A DNA stretch of 64,000 nucleotides from Taudactylus pleione (taxonomy: Eukaryota > Chordata > Amphibia > Anura > Myobatrachidae). The DNA is taken from assembly GCA_031769625.1 (NCBI GenBank), contig JAUIMM010002002.1, forward strand, positions 186,001 to 250,000, in the 5' to 3' direction. Below are positions 1 through 12,753 of the stretch, in pieces (within the stretch, counting starts at the first letter, position 1; each line of letters begins with the position of its first letter). The position numbers and the translations under genes were made by a program. A model generated the notes under the pieces. It ran no database searches. It had not been told where the DNA came from and was given only the letters and a program-made list of their open reading frames with translations.

Positions 1-666
1 AATATATTTCTGGTGAGTTGTGTCAAAATTAAGCACCAAAATCAACTTCTGTCACCGCAGTAAATCTTTTTTACGTTGTACCTAAAGTTTTAAGCAGAAT
101 TTGGGGATTTGTGAAAAAAAATATTTTTGGCCAATTTTTAAGGTCCGGGGCTTACGTAATTTTTCATATGGGTAAATATATTTCTGGTGAGTTGTGTCAA
201 AATTAAGCACCAAAATGAACTTCTGTCACCGCAGCAAATCTGTTTTAAGTTGAACCAAAAGTTTAAAGCAGAATTTGGGGATTTTTAAACAAAAAAAATT
301 TTGGCCGATTTTTAAAGTCCGGGGCTTACGTAATTTTTCAGATGGGTAAATATATTTCTGGTGAGTTCTGTGTCAAAATTAAGCACCAAAATCAACTTCT
401 GTCACCGCAGCAAATCTTTTTTAAGTTGTACCAAAAGTTTTAAGCAGAATTTGGGGATTTTTGAAAAAAAAAAATTTGGGCCGATTTTTAAGGTCCGGGG
501 CTTACGTAAATTTTCATACGGGTAAATATATTTCTGGTGAGTTGTGTCAAAATTAAGCACCAAAATCAACTTCTGTAACCGCAGCAAATCTTTTTAAAGT
601 TGTACCAAAAGTTTTAAGCAGAATTTGGGGATTTTTGAAAAAAAAAAAATTTTCCCTTATTTTTAA

Positions 667-1378
667 GGTCCGGTGCTTAGGGAATTTCTCATACGGGTAA
701 ATATATTTCTGGAGAGTTCTGTGTCAAAATTAAGCACCAAAATCAATTTCTGTCACCGCAGCAAATCTTTTTTAAGGTCTACCGAAAGTTTTAAGTAGAA
801 TTTGGGAATTTTTGAGAAAAACATTTTTAGACTGATTTTTAAGGTCCCTGGGCTTACGGAATTTCTCATACAGGTAAATATATTTCTGGAGAGTTCTGTG
901 TTAAAATTAAGCACCAAAATCAACTTCTGTCACCGCAGCAAATCTTTTTTAAGGTGTACCGAAAGCTTTAAGCAGAATTTGGGAATTTTTGAAATAAAAT
1001 TATTTTTGGCCAATTTTTAAGGTCCGGTGCTTAGGTAATTTCTCATATGGGTAAATATATTTCTGGAGAGTTCTGTGTCAAAATTAAGCACCAAAATCAA
1101 CTTCTGTCACCGCAGCAAATCTTTTTTAAGTTGTACCAAAAGTTTTAAGCAGAATTTGGGGATTTTTGAAAAAAAAAAATTTTGGCCGATTTTTAAAGTC
1201 CGGGGCTTATGTAATTTCTCATACGGGTAAATATATTTCTGGGGAGTTCTGTGTCAAAATTAAGCACCAAAACCAACTTCTGTCACTGCAGCAAATCTTT
1301 TTTAAGGTGTACCGAAAGTTTTAAGCAGAATTTAGGAATTTTTGAGTGAAAAAATTTTTGGCCGATTTTTAAGGTCCA
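667..1378 (+). repeat. Type II monomer cluster 1
   Basis: Units with GTTCTGTGTC, TACCGAAAG, GGGAATTTTTGA and AATTTCTCAT. It includes one type I-like hybrid unit near 1,060-1,215. A single HindIII-type AAGCTT is present in CGAAAGCTTTAAG (about 963). The short monomer follows at once. Confidence 0.85.
711..887 (+). repeat. Representative type II monomer (177 bp)
   Basis: Counted from GGAGAG to the next GGAGAG, 177 bp. It differs from type I by GAGAGTTCTGTGTC (two bases longer than the type I GAGTTGTGTC), TCAATTTC, AAGGTCTACCGAAAG, AAGTAGAATTTGGGAA, GAGAAAAACATTTTTAG in place of the long A-tract, TCCCTGGGCTTACGG and AATTTCTCATACAGG. Units of this kind occur only in short clusters. Confidence 0.9.
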
Positions 1379-1416
1379 GGGCTTACGTAATTTTTCATAT
1401 GAGTAAATTTATTTCT

Positions 1417-1584
1417 GGTGAGTTGTGTCAAAATTAAGCACCAAAATCAACTTCTGTCACTGCAGCAAATCTTTTTAAGTTGTACCAAAAGTTTTAAGCA
1501 GAATTTGGGGATTTTTGAAAAAAAATAATTTGATTTTTAAGGTCCTGGGCTTACATAAATTTTCATACGGGTAAATATATTTCT
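1417..1584 (+). repeat. Short 168-bp deletion monomer 1
   Basis: The stretch between the A-tract and GATTTTTAAGG is shortened to AATAATTTGATTTTT, losing the usual TTTTGGCC. It also has CACTGCAG (a PstI-type site), a T5 rather than T6 tract, TCCTGGGC and CTTACATAA. All 16 copies share these linked states. Confidence 0.9.
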
Positions 1585-2561
1585 GGTGAGTTGTGTCAAA
1601 ATTAAGCACCAAAATCAACTTCTGTCACCGCAGGAAATCTTTTTTAATTTGTACCAAAAGTTTTAAGCAGAATTTGGGGATTTTTGAAAAAAAAAAAATT
1701 TGGGCCGATTTTTAAGGTCCCGGGCTTACGTAAATTTTCATACGGGTAAATATATTTCTGGTGAGTTGTGTGTCAAATTTAAGCACCAAAATCAACTTCT
1801 GTCACCACAGCAAATCTTTTTTAAGTTGTACCAAAAGTTTTAAGCAGAATTTGGGGATTTAAAAAAAAAAAAAATTTTGGCAGATTTTTAAGGTCCAGGG
1901 CTTACGTAATTTTTAATACGGGTAAATATATTTCTGGTGAGTTGTGTCAAAATTAAGCACCAAAATCAACTTCTGTCACCGCAGTAAATCTTTTTTTACG
2001 TTGTACCTAAAGTTTTAAGCAGAATTTGGGGATTTGTGAAAAAAAATATTTTTGGCCGATTTTTAAGGTCCGGGGCTTACGTAATTTTTCATATGGGTAA
2101 ATATATTTCTGGTGAGTTGTGTCAAAATTAAGCACCAAAATGAACTTCTGTCACCGCAGCAAATCTTTTTTAAGTTGTACCAAAAGTTTTAAGCAGAATT
2201 TGGGGATTTTTAAACAAAAAATATTTTGGCCGATTTTTAAAGTCCGGGGCTTACGTAATTTTTCAGATGGGTAAATATATTTCTGGTGAGTTGTGTCAAA
2301 ATTAAGCACCAAAATCAACTTTTGTCACCGCAGCAAATCTTTTTTAAGTTGTACCAAAAGTTTTAAGCAGAATTTGGGGATTTTTGGAAAAAAAAAATTT
2401 GGGCCGATTTTTAAGGTCCGGGGCTTACGTATTTTTTCATACGGGTAAATGTATTTCTTGTGAGTTGTGTCAAAATTAAGCACCAAAATCAACTTCTGTC
2501 ACCGCAGCAAATCTTTTTTAAGTTGTACCAAAAGTTTTAAGCAGAATTTGGGGATTTTTGA

Positions 2562-3953
2562 AAAAAAAAAATTTGGCCGATTTTTAAGGTCCGGGGCTTA
2601 CGTAAATTTTCATATGGGTAAATAAACTTCTGGTGAGTGGTGTCGAAATTAAGCACCAAAATCAACTTCTGTCACCACAGCAAATCTTTTTTAAGTTGTA
2701 CCAAAAGTTTTAAGCAGAATTTGGGGAACTTTGAAAAAAAAAAATTTTGGCCGATTTTTAAGCTCCGGGGCTTACGTAATTTTTCATACGGGTAAATATA
2801 TTTTTGGTGAGTTGTGTCAAAATTAAGCACCAAAATCAACTTCTGTCACCGCAGCAAATCTTTTTTAAGTTGTACCAAAAGTTTTAAGCAGAATTTGGGG
2901 ATTTTTGAAAAAAAAAAATTTTGGCCGATTTTTAAGGTCCGGGGCTTACGTAAATTTTCATACGGGTAAATGTATTTCTGGTGAGTTGTGTCAAAATCAA
3001 GCACCAAAATCAACTTCTGTCACCGCAGCAAATCTTTTTTAAGTTATAGCAAAAGTTTTAAGCAGAATTTGGGGATTTTTGAAAAAAAAAAAATTTGGGC
3101 CGATTTTTAAGGTCCGGGGCTTACGTAAATTTTCATATGGGTAAATAAATTTCTGGTGAGTGGTGTCGAAATTAAGCACCAAAATCAACTTTTGTCACCG
3201 CAGCAAATCTTTTTTAAGTTGTACCAAAAGTTTTAAGCTGAATTTGGGGATTTTTAAAAAAAAAAAATTTAGGCCGATTTTTAAGGTCCGGGGCTTACGT
3301 ATTTTTTCATACGGGTAAATGTATTTCTTGTGAGTTGTGTCAAAATTAAGCACCAAAATCAACTTCTGTCACCGCAGCAAATCTTTTTTAAGTTGTACCA
3401 AAAGTTTTAAGCAGAATTTGGGGATTTTTGAAAAAAAAAAATTTGGGACGATTTTTATGGTCCGGGGCTTACGTAAATTTTCATATGGGTAAATAAACTT
3501 CTGGTGAGTGGTGTCGAAATTAAGCACCAAAATCAACTTCTGTCACCACAGCAAATCTTTTTTAAGTTGTACCAAAAGTTTTAAGCAGAATTTGGGGATT
3601 TTTGAAAAAAAAAATTTTGGCCAGATTTTTAAGGTCCGGGGCTTACGTAAATTTTCATATGGGTAAATATATTTATGGTGAGTTGTGTCAAAATTAAGCA
3701 CCAAAATCAACTTCTGTCACCGCAGCAAATCTTTTTTAAGTTGTACCAAAAGTTTTAAGCAGAATTTGGGGATTTTTGAAAAAAAAAATTTGGCCCGATT
3801 TTTAAGGTCCGGGGCTTACGTAAATTTTCATATGGGTAAATGTATTTCTGGTGAGTTTTGTCAAAATTAAGCACCAAAATCAACTTCTGTCACCGCAGCA
3901 AATCTTTTTTTAAGTTGTACCAAAAGTTTTAAGCAGAATTTGGGGATTTTTGA
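2562..3953 (+). repeat. 8-monomer tandem duplication, copy 1 (1,392 bp)
   Basis: Every diagnostic variant here recurs exactly 1,392 bp later, for example GTGGTGTCGAAATT at 2,638/4,030 and the TATTTATGGTGAG monomer ending near 3,680/5,070. I saw no base difference between the two copies on inspection. The related stretch at 13.74-14.9 kb has a single copy of this region, so the doubling is private to this place. Confidence 0.9.
2806..2979 (+). repeat. Representative type I monomer (174 bp)
   Basis: This is one unit counted from GGTGAG to the next GGTGAG, exactly 174 bp. It shows the common state at most positions: CACCGCAG, GTACCAAAAG, TTTGGGGATTTTTG, an A11 tract followed by TTTTGGCCG, GGTCCGGGG, CTTACGTAA and CATACGGG. 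Type I units of this kind make up most of the window, with lengths of about 173-175 bp set mainly by the A-tract. Confidence 0.95.
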
Positions 3954-5345
3954 AAAAAAAAAATTTGGCCGATTTTTAAGGTCCGGGGCTTACGTAAATT
4001 TTCATATGGGTAAATAAACTTCTGGTGAGTGGTGTCGAAATTAAGCACCAAAATCAACTTCTGTCACCACAGCAAATCTTTTTTAAGTTGTACCAAAAGT
4101 TTTAAGCAGAATTTGGGGAACTTTGAAAAAAAAAAATTTTGGCCGATTTTTAAGCTCCGGGGCTTACGTAATTTTTCATACGGGTAAATATATTTTTGGT
4201 GAGTTGTGTCAAAATTAAGCACCAAAATCAACTTCTGTCACCGCAGCAAATCTTTTTTAAGTTGTACCAAAAGTTTTAAGCAGAATTTGGGGATTTTTGA
4301 AAAAAAAAAATTTTGGCCGATTTTTAAGGTCCGGGGCTTACGTAAATTTTCATACGGGTAAATGTATTTCTGGTGAGTTGTGTCAAAATCAAGCACCAAA
4401 ATCAACTTCTGTCACCGCAGCAAATCTTTTTTAAGTTATAGCAAAAGTTTTAAGCAGAATTTGGGGATTTTTGAAAAAAAAAAAATTTGGGCCGATTTTT
4501 AAGGTCCGGGGCTTACGTAAATTTTCATATGGGTAAATAAATTTCTGGTGAGTGGTGTCGAAATTAAGCACCAAAATCAACTTTTGTCACCGCAGCAAAT
4601 CTTTTTTAAGTTGTACCAAAAGTTTTAAGCTGAATTTGGGGATTTTTAAAAAAAAAAAATTTAGGCCGATTTTTAAGGTCCGGGGCTTACGTATTTTTTC
4701 ATACGGGTAAATGTATTTCTTGTGAGTTGTGTCAAAATTAAGCACCAAAATCAACTTCTGTCACCGCAGCAAATCTTTTTTAAGTTGTACCAAAAGTTTT
4801 AAGCAGAATTTGGGGATTTTTGAAAAAAAAAAATTTGGGACGATTTTTATGGTCCGGGGCTTACGTAAATTTTCATATGGGTAAATAAACTTCTGGTGAG
4901 TGGTGTCGAAATTAAGCACCAAAATCAACTTCTGTCACCACAGCAAATCTTTTTTAAGTTGTACCAAAAGTTTTAAGCAGAATTTGGGGATTTTTGAAAA
5001 AAAAAATTTTGGCCAGATTTTTAAGGTCCGGGGCTTACGTAAATTTTCATATGGGTAAATATATTTATGGTGAGTTGTGTCAAAATTAAGCACCAAAATC
5101 AACTTCTGTCACCGCAGCAAATCTTTTTTAAGTTGTACCAAAAGTTTTAAGCAGAATTTGGGGATTTTTGAAAAAAAAAATTTGGCCCGATTTTTAAGGT
5201 CCGGGGCTTACGTAAATTTTCATATGGGTAAATGTATTTCTGGTGAGTTTTGTCAAAATTAAGCACCAAAATCAACTTCTGTCACCGCAGCAAATCTTTT
5301 TTTAAGTTGTACCAAAAGTTTTAAGCAGAATTTGGGGATTTTTGA
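3954..5345 (+). repeat. 8-monomer tandem duplication, copy 2 (1,392 bp)
   Basis: Second copy of the preceding 1,392 bp. The copies part at the A-tract: after the T7 tract shared by 3,907 and 5,299, copy 1 runs into an A11 tract at 3,953 and copy 2 into GAAATATAAAAATTTGGG at 5,345. The crossover therefore lies in or just upstream of the A-tract near 3,910-3,955. Confidence 0.9.
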
Positions 5346-5930
5346 AATATAAAAATTTGGGCCGATTTTTAAGGTCCGGGGCTTACGTAAATTTTCATAT
5401 GGGTAAATAAATTTCTGGTGAGTGGTGTCGAAATTAAGCACCAAAATCAACTTCTGTCACCACAGCAAATCTATTTTAAGTTGTACCAAAAGTTTTAAGC
5501 AGAATTTGGGGATTTTTGAAAAAAAAAATTTGGCCCGATTTTTAAGGTCCGGGGCTTACGTAAATTTTCATACGGGTAAATGTATTTCTGGTGAGTTGTG
5601 TCAAAATTAAGCACCAAAATCAACTTCTGTCACCGCAGCAAACCTTTTTTAAGTTGTACCAAAAGTTTTAAGCAGAATTTGGGGAACTTTGAAAAGAAAA
5701 AATTTTGGCCGATTTTTAAGCTCCGGGGCTTACGTAAATTTTCATACGGGTAAATGTATTTCTGGTGAGTTTTGTCAAAATTAAGCACCAAAATCAACTT
5801 CTGTCACCGCAGCAAATCTTTTTTAAGTTGTACCAAAAGTTTTAAGCAGAATTTGGGGATTTTTGAAATATAAAAATTTGGGCCGATTTTTAAGGTCCGG
5901 GGCTTACGTAAATTTTCAAATGGGTAAATG
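5346..5930 (+). repeat. Satellite block, homologous to 15,125-15,710
   Basis: Type I monomers marked by GAAATATAAAAATTTGGG, CAAATCTATTTTAAG and GGGGAACTTTGAAAAG follow in the same order about 9,779 bp downstream. It links the duplicated head of the window to the long block that starts near 5.93 kb. Nothing else is present. Confidence 0.8.
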
Positions 5931-6591
5931 TATTTCTGGTGAGTTGTGTCAAAATTAAGCACCAAAATCAACTTCTGTCACCGCAGCAAATCTTTTTTAA
6001 GTTGTACCAAAAGTTTTAAGCAGAATTTGGGGATTTTTGAAAAAAAAAAAATTTTGGCCGATTTTTAAGGTCCGGGGCTTACGTAAATTTTCATACCGGT
6101 AAATGTATTTCTGGTGAGTTGTGTCAAAATCAAGCACCAAAATCAACTTCTGTCACCGCAGCAAATCTTTTTTAAGTTGTACCAAAAGTTTTAAGCAGAA
6201 TTTGGGGATTTTTGAAAAAAAAAAATTTGGGCCGATTTCTAAGGTCCGGGGCTTACGTAAATTTTCATATGGGTAAATAAATTTCTGGTGAGTGGTGTCG
6301 AAATTAAGCACCAAAATCAACTTCTGTCACCACAGCAAATCTTTTTTAAGTTGTACCAAAAGTTTTAAGCAGAATTTGTGGATTTTTGAAAAAAAAAATT
6401 TTGGCCCGATTTTTAAGGTCCGGGGCTTACGTAAATTTTCATACGGGTAAATGTATTTCTGGTGAGTGGTGTCGAAATTAAGCACCAAAATCAACTTTTG
6501 TCACCGCAGCAAATCTTTTTTAAGTTGTACCAAAAGTTTTAAGCTGAATTGGGGGATTTAAAAAAAAAAAAAAATTTGGGCCGATTTTTAA

Positions 6592-7130
6592 GGTCCGGTG
6601 TTTAGGGAATTTCTCATACGGGTAAATATATTTCTGGAGAGTTCTGTGTCAAAATTAAGCACCAAAATCAATTTCTGTCACCGCAGCAAATCTTTTTTAA
6701 GGTCTACCGAAAGTTTTAAGTAGAATTTGGGAATTTTTGAGAAAAACAATTTTAGACTGATTTTTAAGGTCCCTGGGCTTACGGAATTTCTCATACAGGT
6801 AAATATATTTCTGGAGAGTTCTGTGATAAAATTAAGCACCAAAATCAACTTCTGACACCGCAGCAAATCTTTTTTAAGGTGTACCGAAAGCTTTAAGCAG
6901 AATTTGGGAATTTTTGAAATAAAATTATTTTTGGCCAATTTTTAAGGTCCGTTGCTTAGGTAATTTCTCATACGGGTAAATATATTTCTGGGGAGTTCTG
7001 TGTCAAAATTAAGCACCAAAAAAAACTTCTGTCACCGCAGCAAATCTTTTTTAAGGTGTACCAAAAGTTTTAAGCAGAATTTAGGAATTTTTGAGTGAAA
7101 AAATTTTTGGCCGATTTTTAATGTCCAGGG
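6592..7130 (+). repeat. Type II monomer cluster 2 (GACACCGC form)
   Basis: Differs from cluster 1 by TTCTGACACCGCAG and AAAAACAATTTTAG. A unit with CCAAAAAAAACTTCTG follows, where CAAAATCAAC is normal. This form recurs at 17.07, 19.33, 36.10, 42.03, 46.24, 53.87 and 58.39 kb. The short monomer follows at 7,166. Confidence 0.85.
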
Positions 7131-7165
7131 CTTACGTAATTTTTCATATGGGTAAATTTATTTCT

Positions 7166-7333
7166 GGTGAGTTGTGTCAAAATTAAGCACCAAAATCAAC
7201 TTCTGTCACTGCAGCAAATCTTTTTAAGTTGTACCAAAAGTTTTAAGCAGAATTTGGGGATTTTTGAAAAAAAATAATTTGATTTTTAAGGTCCTGGGCT
7301 TACATAAATTTTCATACGGGTAAATATATTTCT
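7166..7333 (+). repeat. Short 168-bp deletion monomer 2
   Basis: Same linked states as at 1,417. It follows type II cluster 2. Confidence 0.9.
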
Positions 7334-7984
7334 GGTGAGTTGTGTCAAAATTAAGCACCAAAATCAACTTCTGTCACCGCAGGAAATCTTTTTTAATTTG
7401 TACCAAAAGTTTTAAGCAGAATTTGGGGATTTTTGAAAAAAAAAAATTTGGGCCGATTTTTAAGGTCCCGGGCTTACGTAATTTTCATACGGGTAAATAT
7501 ATTTCTGGTGAGTTGTGTCAAAATTAAGCACCAAAATCAACTTCTGTCACCGCAGCAAATCTTTTTTAAGTTGTACCAAAAGTTTTAAGCAGAATTTGGG
7601 GATTTTTGAAAAAAAAAAATTTTGGCCGATTTTTAAGGTCCGGGGCTTACGTAAATTTTCATACGGGTAAATATATTTCTGGTGAGTTGTGTCAAAATTA
7701 AGCACCAAAACAACTTCTGTCACCGCAGCAAATCTTTTTTAAGTTGTACCAAAAGTTTTAAGCAGAATTTGGGGATTTTTTTAAAAAAAAAAAATTTGGC
7801 AGATTTTTAAGGTCCAGGGCTTACGTAATTTTTAATATGGGTAAATATATTTCTGGTGAGTTGTGTCAAAATTAAGCACCAAAATCAACTTCTGTCACCG
7901 CAGCAAATCTTTTTTACATTGTACCTAAAGTTTTAAGCAGAATTTGGGGATTTGTGAAAAAAAAAATTTTGGGCCGATTTTTAA

Positions 7985-8338
7985 GGTCCAGGGCTTAGGT
8001 AATTTCTCATTTGGGTAAATATATTTCTGGAGAGTTCTGTGTCAAAATTAAGCACCAAAATCAACTTCTGTCACCGCAGTAAATCTTTTTAAGGTGTACC
8101 AAAAGTTTTAAGCAGAATTTGGGAATTTTTGAGAAAAAAAAATTTTGGACGATTTCTAAGGTCCGGGGCTTATGGAATTTCTCATAAGGGTAAATATATT
8201 TCTGGGGAGTTCTGTGTCAAAATTAAGCACCAAAATCAACTTCTGTCACCGCAGCAAATATTTTTTAAGGTGTACCGAAAGTTTTAAGCAGAATTTGGGA
8301 ATTTTTGAGGAAAAATTTTTTTAGCCGATTTTTAAGGT
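7985..8338 (+). repeat. Type II monomer cluster 3 (two units)
   Basis: A small cluster with GCTTAGGTAATTTCTCATTTGGG, GATTTCTAAGG and CATAAGGG. It recurs at 20,725 and 27,363 with the same private states, marking copies of block A. Confidence 0.8.
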
Positions 8339-9388
8339 CCAGGGCTTACGTAGTTTTTCATACGGGTAAATTTATTTCTGGTGAGTTGTGTCAAAATTAA
8401 GCACCAAAATCAACTTCTGTCACTGCAGCAAATCTTTTTAAGTTGTACCAAAAGTTTTAAGCAGAATTTGGGGATTTTTGAAAAAAAACAATTTTTGGCC
8501 GATTTTTAAGGTCCGGGGCTTACGTAATTTTTCATACGGGTAAATATATTTCTGGTGAGTTGAGTCAAAATTAAGCACCAAAATCAACTTCTGTCACCGC
8601 AGCAAATCTTTTTTAAGTTGTACCAAAAGTTTTAAGCAGAATTTGGGGATTTTTTTTAAAAAAAAAATTTGGGCAGATTTTTAAGGTGCGTGGCTTACGT
8701 AAATTTTCATATGGGTAAATATATTTCTGGTGAGTTGTGTCAAAATTAAGTACCAAAATCAACTTCTGTCACAGCAGCAAATCTTTTTTAATTTGTACCA
8801 AAAGTTTTAAGCAGAATTTGGGGATTTTTGAAAAAAAAAAAAAATTGGGGCCGATTTTTAAGGTCCTGAGCTTACGTAAATTTTCATACGGGTAAATATA
8901 TTTCTGGTGAGTTGTGTCAAAATTAAGAACCAAAATCAACTTCTGTCACCGCAGCAAATCTTTTTTAAGTTGTACCAAAAGTTTTAAGCAGAATTTGGGG
9001 ATTTTTGAAAAAAAAAAATTTTGGCCGATTTTTAAAGTCCGGGGCTTACGTAATTTTTCAGATGGGTAAATATATTTCTGGTGAGTTCTGTGTCAAAATT
9101 AAGCACCTAAATCAACTTCTGTCACCGCAGCAAATCTTTTTTAAGTTGTACCAAAAGTTTTAAGCAGAATTTGGGGATTTTTCGAAAAAAAAAAACAATT
9201 TGGGCCGATTTTTAAGGTCCAGGGCTTACGTAAATTTTCATATGGGTAAATATATTTCTGGTGAGTTGTGTCAAAATTAAGCACCAAAATCAACTTCTGT
9301 AACCGCAGCAAATCTTTTTAAAGTTGTACTAAAAGTTTTAAGCAGAATTTGGGGATTTAAAAAAAAAAAAATTGGGGCCGATTTTTAA

Positions 9389-9830
9389 GGTCCGGTGCTT
9401 AGGGAATTTCTCATACGGGTAAATATTTTTCTGGAGAGTTCTGTGTCAAAATTAAGCACCAAAATCAATTTCTGTCACCGCAGCAAATCTTTTTTAAGGT
9501 GTACCGAAAGTTTTAAGTAGAATTTGGGAATTTTTGAGAAAAACATTTTTAGACTGATTTTTAAGGTCCCTGGGCTTACGGAATTTCTCATACAGGTAAA
9601 TATATTTCTGGAGAGTTCTGTGTTAAAATTAAGCACCAAAATCAACTTCTGTCACCGCAGCAAATCTTTTTTAAGGTGTACCGAAAGCTTTAAGCAGAAT
9701 TTGGGAATTTTTGAAATAAAATTATTTTTGGCCAATTTTTAAGGTCCGGTGCTTAGGTAATTTCTCATACGGGTAAATATATTTCTGGGGAGTTCTGTGT
9801 CAAAATTAAGCACCAAAATCAACTTCTGTT
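9389..9830 (+). repeat. Type II monomer cluster 4
   Basis: Same order as cluster 1 but with TAAATATTTTTCTGG near 9,421 and GGTGTACCGAAAG in the first unit. It recurs at 22,126 and 28,764. Confidence 0.8.
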
Positions 9831-12011
9831 ACCGCAGCAAATCTTTTTTAAGTTGTACCAAAAGTTTTAAGCAGAATTTGGGGATTTTTGAAAAAAAAAA
9901 ATTTTGGCCAATTTTTAAGGTCCGGGGCTTACGTAATTTTTCATATGGGTAAATATATTTCTGGTGAGTTGTGTGTCAAAATTAAGCACCAAAATCAACT
10001 TCTGTCACCACAGCAAATCTTTTTTAAGTTGTACCAAAAGTATTAAGCAGAATTTGGGGATTTTTTTTTACAAAAAATTTTGGCAAATTTTTAAGGTCCA
10101 GGGCTTACGTAATTTTTAATACGGGTAAATATATTTCTGGTGAGTTGTGTCAAAATTAAGCACCAAAATCAACTTCTGTCACCGCAGTAAATCTTTTTTA
10201 CGTTGTACCTAAAGTTTTAAGCAGAATTTGGGGATTTTTGAAAAATAAAAATTTGGGCCGATTTTTAAGGTCCGGGGCTTACGTAAATTTTCATATGGGT
10301 AAATATATTTCTGGTGAGTTGTGTCAAAATTAAGCACCAAAATCAACTTCTGTCACCGCAGCAAATCTTTTTTAATTTGTAACAAAGGTTTTAAGCAGAA
10401 TTTGGGGATTTTTGAAAAAAAAAAATTGGGCAGATTTTTAAGGTCCTGGGCTTACGTAAATTTTCATATGGGTAAATATATTTCTGGTGAGTTGTGTCAA
10501 AATTAAGCACCAAAATCAACTTCTGTCACCGCAGCAAATCTTTTTTAATTTGTACCAAAAGTTTTAAGCAGAATTTGGGGATTTTTGAAAAAAAAAATTT
10601 GGTCCGATTTTTAAGGTCCTGGGCTTACGTAAATTTTCATATGGGTAAATATATTTCTGGTGAGTTGTGTCAAAATTAAGCACCAAAATCAACTTCTGTC
10701 ACCGTAGCAAATCTTTTATAAGTTGTACCAAAAGTTTTAAGCAGAATTTGGGGATTTTTGAAAAAAATAAATTTTCCCTTATTTTTAAGGTCCGGGGCTT
10801 ACAGAATTTTTCATACGGGTAAATATATTTCTGGTGAGTTGTGTCAAAATTAAGCACCAAAATCAACTTCTGTCACCGCAGCAAATCTTTTTAAGTTGTA
10901 CCAAAATTTTAAGCAGAATTTGAGGATTTTTGAAAAAAAAAACAATTTTTGGCCGATTTTTAAGGTCCGGGGCTTACGTAATTTTTATATGGGTAAATAT
11001 ATTTCTGGTTAGTTGTGTCAAAATTAAGCACCAAAATCAACTTCTGTTACCGCAGCAAATCTTTTTTAAGTTGTACCAAAAGTTTTAAGCAGAATTTGGG
11101 GATTTTTGAAAAAAAACAATTTTGGCCAATTTTTAAGGTCCGGGGCTTACGTAATTTTTCATATGGGTAAATATATTTCTGGTGAGTTGTGTGTCAAATT
11201 TAAGCACCAAAATCAACTTCTGTCACCACAGCAAGTCTTTTTTAAGTTGTACCAAAAGTTTTAAGCAGAATTTGGGGATTTAAAAAAAAAAAAAATTTGG
11301 GCAGATTTTTAAGGTCCAGGGCTTACGTAATTTTTAGTACGGGTAAATATATTTCTGGTGAGTTGTGTCAAAATTAAGCACCAAAATCAACTTCTGTCAC
11401 CGCAGTAAATCTTTTTTACGTTGTACCTAAAGTTTTAAGCAGAATTTGGGGATTTGTGAAAAAAAATATTTTTGGCCAATTTTTAAGGTCCGGGGCTTAC
11501 GTAATTTTTCATATGGGTAAATATATTTCTGGTGAGTTGTGTCAAAATTAAGCACCAAAATGAACTTCTGTCACCGCAGCAAATCTGTTTTAAGTTGAAC
11601 CAAAAGTTTAAAGCAGAATTTGGGGATTTTTAAACAAAAAAAATTTTGGCCGATTTTTAAAGTCCGGGGCTTACGTAATTTTTCAGATGGGTAAATATAT
11701 TTCTGGTGAGTTCTGTGTCAAAATTAAGCACCAAAATCAACTTCTGTCACCGCAGCAAATCTTTTTTAAGTTGTACCAAAAGTTTTAAGCAGAATTTGGG
11801 GATTTTTGAAAAAAAAAAATTTGGGCCGATTTTTAAGGTCCGGGGCTTACGTAAATTTTCATACGGGTAAATATATTTCTGGTGAGTTGTGTCAAAATTA
11901 AGCACCAAAATCAACTTCTGTAACCGCAGCAAATCTTTTTAAAGTTGTACCAAAAGTTTTAAGCAGAATTTGGGGATTTTTGAAAAAAAAAAAAATTTCC
12001 CTTATTTTTAA

Positions 12012-12543
12012 GGTCCGGTGCTTAGGGAATTTCTCATACGGGTAAATATATTTCTGGAGAGTTCTGTGTCAAAATTAAGCACCAAAATCAATTTCTGTCA
12101 CCGCAGCAAATCTTTTTTAAGGTCTACCGAAAGTTTTAAGTAGAATTTGGGAATTTTTGTGAAAAACATTTTTAGACTGATTTTTAAGGTCCCTGGGCTT
12201 ACGTAATTTCTCATACAGGTAAATATATTTCTGGAGAGTTCTGTGTTAAAATTAAGCACCAAAATCAACTTCTGTCACCGCAGCAAATCTTTTTTAAGGT
12301 GTACCGAAAGCTTTAAGCAGAATTTGGGAATTTTTGAAATAAAATTATTTTTGGCCAATTTTTAAGGTCCGGTGCTTAGGTAATTTCTCATATGGGTAAA
12401 TATATTTCTGGGGAGTTCTGTGTCAAAATTAAGCACCAAAACCAACTTCTGTCACCGCAGCAAATCTTTTTTAAGGTGTACCGAAAGTTTTAAGCAGAAT
12501 TTAGGAATTTTTGAGTGAAAAAATTTTTGGCCGATTTTTAAGG
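12012..12543 (+). repeat. Type II monomer cluster 5 (one unit missing)
   Basis: Copy of cluster 1 without the hybrid unit found at 1,060-1,215. It has private changes TTTTTGTGAAAAACA at 12,155 and CTTACGTAATTTC at 12,198. Confidence 0.82.
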
Positions 12544-12585
12544 TCCAGGGCTTACGTAATTTTTCATATGGGTAAATTTATTTCT

Positions 12586-12753
12586 GGTGAGTTGTGTCAA
12601 AATTAAGCACCAAAATCAACTTCTGTCACTGCAGCAAATCTTTTTAAGTTGTACCAAAAGTTTTAAGCAGAATTTGGGGATTTTTGAAAAAAAATAATTT
12701 GATTTTTAAGGTCCTGGGCTTACATAAATTTTCATACGGGTAAATATATTTCT
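12586..12753 (+). repeat. Short 168-bp deletion monomer 3
   Basis: Same linked states. It follows type II cluster 5. Confidence 0.9.

Larger units (their letters stand above)
1..2561 (+). repeat. Satellite block 1, homologous to 11,346-13,735, 24,083-26,640, 30,721-32,760
   Basis: The opening monomer (CGCAGTAAATC, ACGTTGTACCTAAAG) is found in the same context at 11,346, 24,083 and 30,721, and the following variant order agrees. The block then holds a type II cluster, the short 168-bp monomer and a second GTAAATC monomer near 1,930-2,090. Relative to the 11,346 copy it has one extra monomer near 1,060-1,215. Confidence 0.85.
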
